A stretch of DNA of 10,033 nucleotides from a bacterium (GTDB lineage: Bacteria; Verrucomicrobiota; Verrucomicrobiia; Chthoniobacterales; Terrimicrobiaceae). A program made the position numbers and the translations under genes. Positions 6,153 to 10,033 of this stretch are shown one piece after another. The stretch's first letter is position 1. Each line of letters opens with the position of its first letter. The notes beneath the pieces were generated by a model, which worked only from the letters and a program-made list of their open reading frames with translations, was not told the DNA's origin and made no database searches. The stretch lies in assembly GCA_009920585.1 (NCBI GenBank), contig RFZT01000068.1, positions 1 through 10,033 on the forward strand, read 5' to 3'.

Positions 6153-6338
6153 CAGGATGGGCAACCGAAGCGCAGCGGAGAACACCCGCGCGATAGCGCA
6201 TAACGAAAGGGAAAGACTACAGTGTAGCCCAGGATGGGCAACCGAAGCGCAGCGGAGAACACCCGCGCGATAGCGCACTGATCTAAGGGTGAGACAAATG
6301 TGTAGCCCAGGATGGGCAACCGAAGCGCAGCGGAGAAC
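6153..6338 (+). repeat. Three-copy 48-bp interspersed repeat with unique spacers
   Basis: Copies at 6153-6200 and 6230-6277 are identical over 48 bases. A third, 6308-6338, keeps the first 31. The last two also share 8 extra bases before the repeat (from 6222 and 6300). Period is 77-78 bases. The gaps between the long copies' common blocks are unrelated. Each full unit contains GCGC-GATA-GCGC, and the last two also contain GCCC-AGGAT-GGGC. The run of open frames on the minus strand here is produced by the repeat and is not a gene. The set is probably a family of dispersed intergenic repeats. Confidence 0.85.
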
Positions 6339-6564
6339 GACTGTCAAATGCAGCCCAAAGGGAGAGCGTAGTGAATCAATTAAAAGGATTCACAGGAATT
6401 CCTTAAGGGTTTCTGATGTTGCACAAAACGTTGGATCCTTATGAAATTGCAAACAACTCATTCTCCGTGCTCTTTGATTCACTGTGTTCACTCCTCCGGA
6501 GTTGCCTTCGGCAATCTATCTCCCTTTGGTCGGTTGTGGTTAAATCTGCTGAATTCGGGTTTAG
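6339..6564. other. Non-coding stretch with inverted repeats, no gene seen
   Basis: No credible gene on either strand. A 7-bp inverted repeat GTGAATC (6371-6377) / GATTCAC (6387-6393) with a 9-base AT-rich loop is present. A pair of hairpins, CTCC-TCC-GGAG (6491-6501) and TTGCC-TTC-GGCAA (6502-6514), read as GGA and GAA triloops on the minus strand. A 67-residue plus-strand frame from 6416 has no recognisable features and crosses these hairpins. Confidence 0.6.
6491..6514 (-). repeat. Inverted copy of the GAA/GGA hairpin pair
   Basis: Read on the minus strand, this is TTGCC-GAA-GGCAA followed by CTCC-GGA-GGAG, matching 5779-5802 in order and spacing. Of the differences within the hairpins, all four fall at paired positions and form two compensatory changes (C-G to T-A in each stem). 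This supports a common repeat family and selection for, or a mechanism preserving, the stems. Confidence 0.75.
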
Positions 6565-6871
6565 GATGAGCCGCTGCGGGTGTTTGCAGTCTTCCGTGCT
6601 TACGTTAGCGAAGTGCTGATCCCGACCCTTCGTGTAGGCGACATCGTTGTCATGGACAATCTCACCCCACACAAGAACGAAGAGACTCTTGCCCTCATCG
6701 AAGAGTCCGGAGCCTGCGTTTGGTTTCGGCCTCCCTACTCTCCGGACCTAAATCCTATTGAAAAGATGTGGAGCAAGATCAAACAACCCCGTCATCGCCA
6801 CAGCGCTCTCCCATGTTACCGCATCCAATGCCCTCAATTGGTTTGCCTCATGTGGCTATAGTATCATTTAA
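6565..6871 (+). pseudogene. IS630-family transposase, C-terminal remnant, frameshifted
   Basis: The first part (6565 to about 6786) encodes the end of a DDE transposase: VGDIVVMDNLTPHK carries the second catalytic Asp, and PPYSPDLNPIEKMWSKIK carries the catalytic Glu in the IS630/Tc1-mariner-like signature. The frame then runs out of register. Moving one base forward gives the expected ending, TASNALNWFASCGYSII, with a TAA at 6869-6871. About 15 or more residues usual between these blocks seem missing, so a deletion plus frameshift is likely. A TAG at 6562-6564 precedes the homologous part, and the N-terminal half with the first catalytic Asp is absent. It cannot encode an active enzyme. No terminal inverted repeats could be identified. 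Confidence 0.85.
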
Positions 6872-6897
6872 AGTGCTATAATTTACATTTCCAGCCT

Positions 6898-9240
6898 TTA
6901 TCCGATCAATTCGAGGAGGTCCGATTCGTTGAGTGGGAGGGTGGATTGGTCGGGGTTGAGTAGGTCTGTAATGAGGGCTTGTTTTTTGGCCTGCATTTCC
7001 AAGACCCTCTGCTCGACGGTATCACGGGCAATAAGCTTAATGGAAGTAACGACATTTTTTTGCCCGATGCGGTGAGCGCGGTCGGTCGCTTGCGCTTCGA
7101 CGGCGGGATTCCACCATGGGTCAAAGTGGATGACGGTGTCGGCGGCGGTCAGGTTGAGTCCGGTGCCGCCGGCTTTGAGACTGATTAGAAAAACGGCGAT
7201 GCTCGAATCCGACTGGAATCGCTCGACGACGGCGGATCGGTCGCGTGTGGAACCGTCGAGGCGGCACCAAGTGATACCATCTTCGTCGAGGGCGGGAGCG
7301 ATGAGGTCGAGCATGCCGGTGAATTGACTGAATACGAGGGTGCGGTGTCCGCCGTCCGATGCCTCACGAACGAGTTCCAGAAGGGCCTCCAGCTTCGCTG
7401 ATGGGGTTGGGGATTTACCTCCAAGCAGGCGAAGGTCGCAACTCGCTTGGCGAAGGCGCAGCAGGGCGGTGAGAACGCGCATTCGAACAGCACCGCCGGA
7501 ATTCTTGAGGGCGTCAACCTCAGCTCTCGCGGCGATCTGGAGTTGGGTGTAAATGGCTTTTTGGTCAGGGGTCAACTCGACTTCGACGAGTTGTTCGATT
7601 TTATCAGGGAGTTCGGTGAGGATGTCTTTTTTGTTGCGACGCAGCATGCGGGGTTTCACTCGACGTAAAAGGCGCGGCCACACGCTTCCCCGGGCTCCTT
7701 CGGCGAGGGGTTTCTCGTAGCGATCTTGAAAGTCTTTGCGAGATCCGAGGTATCCGGGAATGAGAAAATCAAAGAGCGACCACAAGTCGCGGATGGAGTT
7801 CTCCAACGGCGTACCTGTCAGAATAAAGCGCGCTCCGGACTTGAGTGCACTGGCCGCTTTCGCATTTTGGCTGTCCGGATTTTTGATGTGTTGGGCCTCG
7901 TCCAGAAATACGGTCGAAAAATGGTGGGCTTTGTATTTCTCGATGTCGCGGCGAAGGAGGGCGTAGCTCGTGATGACAATGCTCGAATTTGGGATTTCCT
8001 CAAATCGGGCCTCGCGTTCAGGGCCGTCTAGCGCGAGTGCGCGTAGGTCAGGAACAAAAAAGCCGGCTTCTCGCTTCCAGTTCCACACAAGGGATGAGGG
8101 ACAGACGACTAAGTGGGGACCGGGGAGGGACTCCATCATGGCAAGGCTCTGAACGGTTTTTCCTAGGCCCATGTCATCAGCGAGAAGACCCCCGTGGCCG
8201 GATTGAGCGAGCTCAAGAAGCCAAAGAGCGCCATCGATCTGATACGGACGCAATCTCTCGCGCAGTGGGCCTAGGGCGTTGGGTAGAAGGCGAGGGGAGG
8301 GACTTAGATCGCTAGCGCCCTTCCAAGCTGCGATGCTCGACTCGATATACCCCCGTTGGCTTTGGCGAATACGGAAGACGCCTCGCTCTTGATCGGGATT
8401 GCAGTCACGGAGGACTTCTTCAAGGTCATCGGCGAGATGGGAGTCGGGAACAGCGGTGCGTCCATCGGCAAGACGAAGACGGGGATTTCCGCTTCGAAGC
8501 AAGCGCTGGAGGTCTTGGACGGAAAGGACGGCCTCATTGCCTGCCGTGAAATGAACATGGAAGTCGAGCCACCCCTCGCTTTTCTCTCGGATAGCAAAGT
8601 GGGGTTCGATGCGGACTAAGTCTGTGGTGACATGCTTAAAACGGTCGCCCTCGGTGATCTTCCACTTGGCCTTCAGCGAGGGTAGGGCGGTTGCATAAAA
8701 GCGAATGACGGCATCCTCGCCTCGCAGGACGGCTTTCCCTTCCGCATCTTCAAAGCCAAGTCGGGCGAGTTCCATGAGAGTTCCAGCTTCCGCAGCCGGA
8801 TTCTGGATGCCGAGCGAGGAGTATTGAAAACCAATCGTGGCTTCCAAATGACGAAGCGATCCCTCGATACGCATATCCACTATGGGCATCTCTAGCGAAG
8901 TCTGTAGGCGCACTGCCGACACGCTTCGGATGGACGAGGAGGGGATCGATACGCTCTTCGACTTGTGGGGTGACATTACCTCCAAGGCGATAGCAATGGA
9001 GTGGGCGCAGATGAGGCCGCGTTGACGGGAGTCGCGGCAACTGCACAGATTCTCGATATCCACTGGGTTGCTCAACTTCAGTCCCGCTAGAAGGGATTTT
9101 CCATCAGAGGCGATCTTGCCTTTGAGAAGCGGGGGGGCGTAGGAAGCTTCTGAGACTTGTCCTATCGAGTGGATGGCGCGGGCCTGTTTCAAAACAGACC
9201 AGCCACCGAGAGAGACGAGAAGTTTTTCTGTGAGTTCCAT
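6898..9240 (-). CDS. SNF2-family helicase with SWIM zinc finger
   Basis: A 780-residue protein from the ATG at 9240. A SWIM zinc finger lies near the N-terminus: Cys66-x-Cys68...Cys78-x-His80. A family-specific middle region of about 240 residues follows. Then comes a full SF2/SNF2 ATPase: motif I DDMGLGKT (355-362), motif II DEAQ (447-450), motif III LTGTP (474-478), FSQF near 637, motif V SLKAGGTGLNLT (687-698) and motif VI QATDRAHRIGQ (717-727). All key residues are intact. Bacterial proteins of this plan (RapA/HepA-like, SWIM-SNF2) are ATP-driven DNA translocases thought to remodel protein-nucleic acid complexes; the partner here is unknown. An upstream TTG at 9282 would add 14 residues but has weaker support. 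It stands alone, converging on the transposase remnant with 26 bases between them. Confidence 0.93.
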   Translation of the reverse strand: MELTEKLLVSLGGWSVLKQARAIHSIGQVSEASYAPPLLKGKIASDGKSLLAGLKLSNPVDIENLCSCRDSRQRGLICAHSIAIALEVMSPHKSKSVSIPSSSIRSVSAVRLQTSLEMPIVDMRIEGSLRHLEATIGFQYSSLGIQNPAAEAGTLMELARLGFEDAEGKAVLRGEDAVIRFYATALPSLKAKWKITEGDRFKHVTTDLVRIEPHFAIREKSEGWLDFHVHFTAGNEAVLSVQDLQRLLRSGNPRLRLADGRTAVPDSHLADDLEEVLRDCNPDQERGVFRIRQSQRGYIESSIAAWKGASDLSPSPRLLPNALGPLRERLRPYQIDGALWLLELAQSGHGGLLADDMGLGKTVQSLAMMESLPGPHLVVCPSSLVWNWKREAGFFVPDLRALALDGPEREARFEEIPNSSIVITSYALLRRDIEKYKAHHFSTVFLDEAQHIKNPDSQNAKAASALKSGARFILTGTPLENSIRDLWSLFDFLIPGYLGSRKDFQDRYEKPLAEGARGSVWPRLLRRVKPRMLRRNKKDILTELPDKIEQLVEVELTPDQKAIYTQLQIAARAEVDALKNSGGAVRMRVLTALLRLRQASCDLRLLGGKSPTPSAKLEALLELVREASDGGHRTLVFSQFTGMLDLIAPALDEDGITWCRLDGSTRDRSAVVERFQSDSSIAVFLISLKAGGTGLNLTAADTVIHFDPWWNPAVEAQATDRAHRIGQKNVVTSIKLIARDTVEQRVLEMQAKKQALITDLLNPDQSTLPLNESDLLELIG

Positions 9241-9308
9241 GTTGATGCGACTGAGATAGCGCAGACAAAAAGATGTCAGCAAACGAGCAAATCACAATAT
9301 CCGCAAAC

Positions 9309-9314
9309 TTGACA
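9309..9314 (+). promoter_or_regulatory. Possible -35 box for the lipoprotein gene
   Basis: TTGACA matches the sigma-70 consensus exactly and lies upstream of the lipoprotein start. No good -10 box follows at 16-18 bases (best is GCTAGA). If used, transcription would begin close to the GTG, giving a leaderless or nearly leaderless message. Confidence 0.25.
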
Positions 9315-9344
9315 GTGCTGTAGGTGGCAGTGCTAGATGCGTGT

Positions 9345-9590
9345 GTGAAAAGAGCCCTCCTTCCGCTGGCCTTTGTGGCCCTATGCCTTTGTTCCTGCAC
9401 GACTCTCCAAAATCGGAGGGATCTCTACTCTGAGCAAAAGGTGGATGGGCCGTATACGCGTCTACTACGGGAGCGACGATTCAAGCCGCTGTATCAGGAA
9501 CCCACTGCGGTTGTTAATGCCCCCGTGGTTCAGTCGGGGTCTGTTTCTGACAGCAAAAGTGTGAAGCCAATCGAGGGAGACGTTCTTTAA
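9345..9590 (+). CDS. Small putative lipoprotein
   Basis: An 81-residue frame starting at GTG (MKRALLPLAFVALCLCSC...). The N-terminus has Lys-Arg, a hydrophobic core, and the lipobox LCSC with the lipidated Cys at 18, so it should be a membrane-anchored lipoprotein. The mature part is polar (e.g. TTLQNRRDLYSEQKVDGPY), proline- and serine-rich at the end, and matches no family I recognise. Earlier in-frame GTG codons at 9324 and 9330 exist; 9345 is chosen because it gives a standard signal peptide. No Shine-Dalgarno is obvious. It is divergent from the helicase gene. A perfect TTGACA lies at 9309-9314. Confidence 0.6.
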   Translation: MKRALLPLAFVALCLCSCTTLQNRRDLYSEQKVDGPYTRLLRERRFKPLYQEPTAVVNAPVVQSGSVSDSKSVKPIEGDVL

Positions 9591-9746
9591 TAAACTACGT
9601 CCGTCTTGGTGGGTAAGACTTGCGCAGCAAAAGAGGTTTCCTACGAACGCTGATCTTGCTTCCTCCAATTCTGTAATTTTGTTTATTCTGTCGAATGAAT
9701 CCTTTGGGAGTTTTCCCTGCAGTTCCTGCAAATCTTGAAAACCTTT

Positions 9747-10033
9747 TTAGCGAGCCAAAAGACTCTGCGGAGCGTTCTCAAACTTGTCGTTCACGCAAAT
9801 GACGTCCATTCCTTTTCTGGCAAGGAAGGCCGAGGCTCCCGTCGCACGCATGCCTGTCCCACAGGAAACTAGAAGCGGAGTTTTCGCATCTATTTCGGCG
9901 ATGCGTGGCAGCAATCGTGTGTGGGCGATATTTTTTGTATCTCGCAAATGGGCGAGCGCAAACTCAGTGGCTTTGCGTGGATATGTGTCTCCGCGATGGC
10001 CGTGATTTTCAGTCCCTCCTGAGAGGCGATCTC
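9747..10033 (-). CDS. Rhodanese-domain protein, C-terminal part (N-terminus outside window)
   Basis: 94 residues are visible, open to the window edge and ending in TAA at 9747. The active-site loop CGTGMR sits at residues 57-62 of the visible part, inside LLVSCGTGMRATGASAFL, the rhodanese (sulfurtransferase) pattern C-x4-R. Upstream, KATEFALAHL...NIAHTRLLPRI matches the 'eF..gHi..A.NIphtrL..R' run of rhodanese domains. The NIxHTRL wording is common in C-terminal rhodanese domains of MBL-fold persulfide-dioxygenase-like proteins, so a larger fused protein is possible but unseen. The Cys suggests persulfide transfer. Only the C-terminal domain can be judged. Confidence 0.75.
   Translation of the reverse strand, partial: DRLSGGTENHGHRGDTYPRKATEFALAHLRDTKNIAHTRLLPRIAEIDAKTPLLVSCGTGMRATGASAFLARKGMDVICVNDKFENAPQSLLAR

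Noticed and set aside
6153..6338. CRISPR array (repeats with unique spacers)
   Set aside because: Only three copies, the last truncated; spacers of 21-22 bases are too short beside a 48-base repeat, and no cas gene is in the window.
5939..6347. Minus-strand open frames with repeated RVFSAALRLPIL-type text
   Set aside because: The repeats in the protein are just the translated 48-bp DNA repeat. There is no start context and the frame crosses tRNA-derived sequence.
9604..9620. Small inverted repeat GTCTT/AAGAC as terminator of the lipoprotein gene
   Set aside because: Only a 5-bp stem with a 7-base loop and no T-run after it.
9465..9731. 88-residue minus-strand frame between the rhodanese gene and the lipoprotein gene
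   Set aside because: About half is antisense to the lipoprotein gene, and it has no recognisable motif. The lipobox on the other strand is better evidence. It remains a weak possibility.

Overview
The window reads as bacterial chromosome from a Gram-negative bacterium. One gene makes the heptose of lipopolysaccharide (hldD), two proteins carry export signals, and translation uses RF3. The style of the repeats and the look of several proteins suggest the Verrucomicrobiota/PVC group, but that is an impression from family resemblance and not a proof.

Layout. (1) Positions 1-5296 are a tight run of minus-strand genes, read in the order M24 Xaa-Pro-type peptidase, prfC (release factor 3), an exported TPR protein, hldD, a CxxCxxCC (YkgJ-type) protein, and a nitroreductase cut by the window edge. 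Most junctions are short: a 4-base ATGA overlap, then gaps of 52, 15, 4 and 80 bases. A single operon is likely for most of it. The functions are mixed housekeeping and do not form one pathway.

(2) Positions 5290-6871 are a degraded, repeat-rich island around one intact tRNA-Ser(UGA). On its 5' side lies a broken minus-strand frame that looks like the N-terminus of a tyrosine recombinase with an in-frame amber codon. On its 3' side, the 3' end of the tRNA recurs twice more as exact direct repeats. These are mixed with a 42-bp direct repeat, several small hairpins with GNA triloops, a 47-base tRNA-like mini-element, and three copies of a 48-bp repeat separated by unrelated 21-22 base spacers. 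A truncated, frameshifted IS630-family transposase closes the island. The likely history is repeated integration or recombination at the tRNA 3' end followed by decay. The best clue to retained structure is a second, inverted copy of the hairpin pair whose differences are mostly compensatory (C-G to T-A).

(3) Positions 6898-9240 hold a large minus-strand SWIM-SNF2 helicase. Divergent from it is a small plus-strand lipoprotein gene (9345-9590). The last 287 bases carry the C-terminal rhodanese domain of a minus-strand gene that runs off the window.

No complete new defence or mobile system is visible. The repeat and tRNA region is the part that deserves attention.
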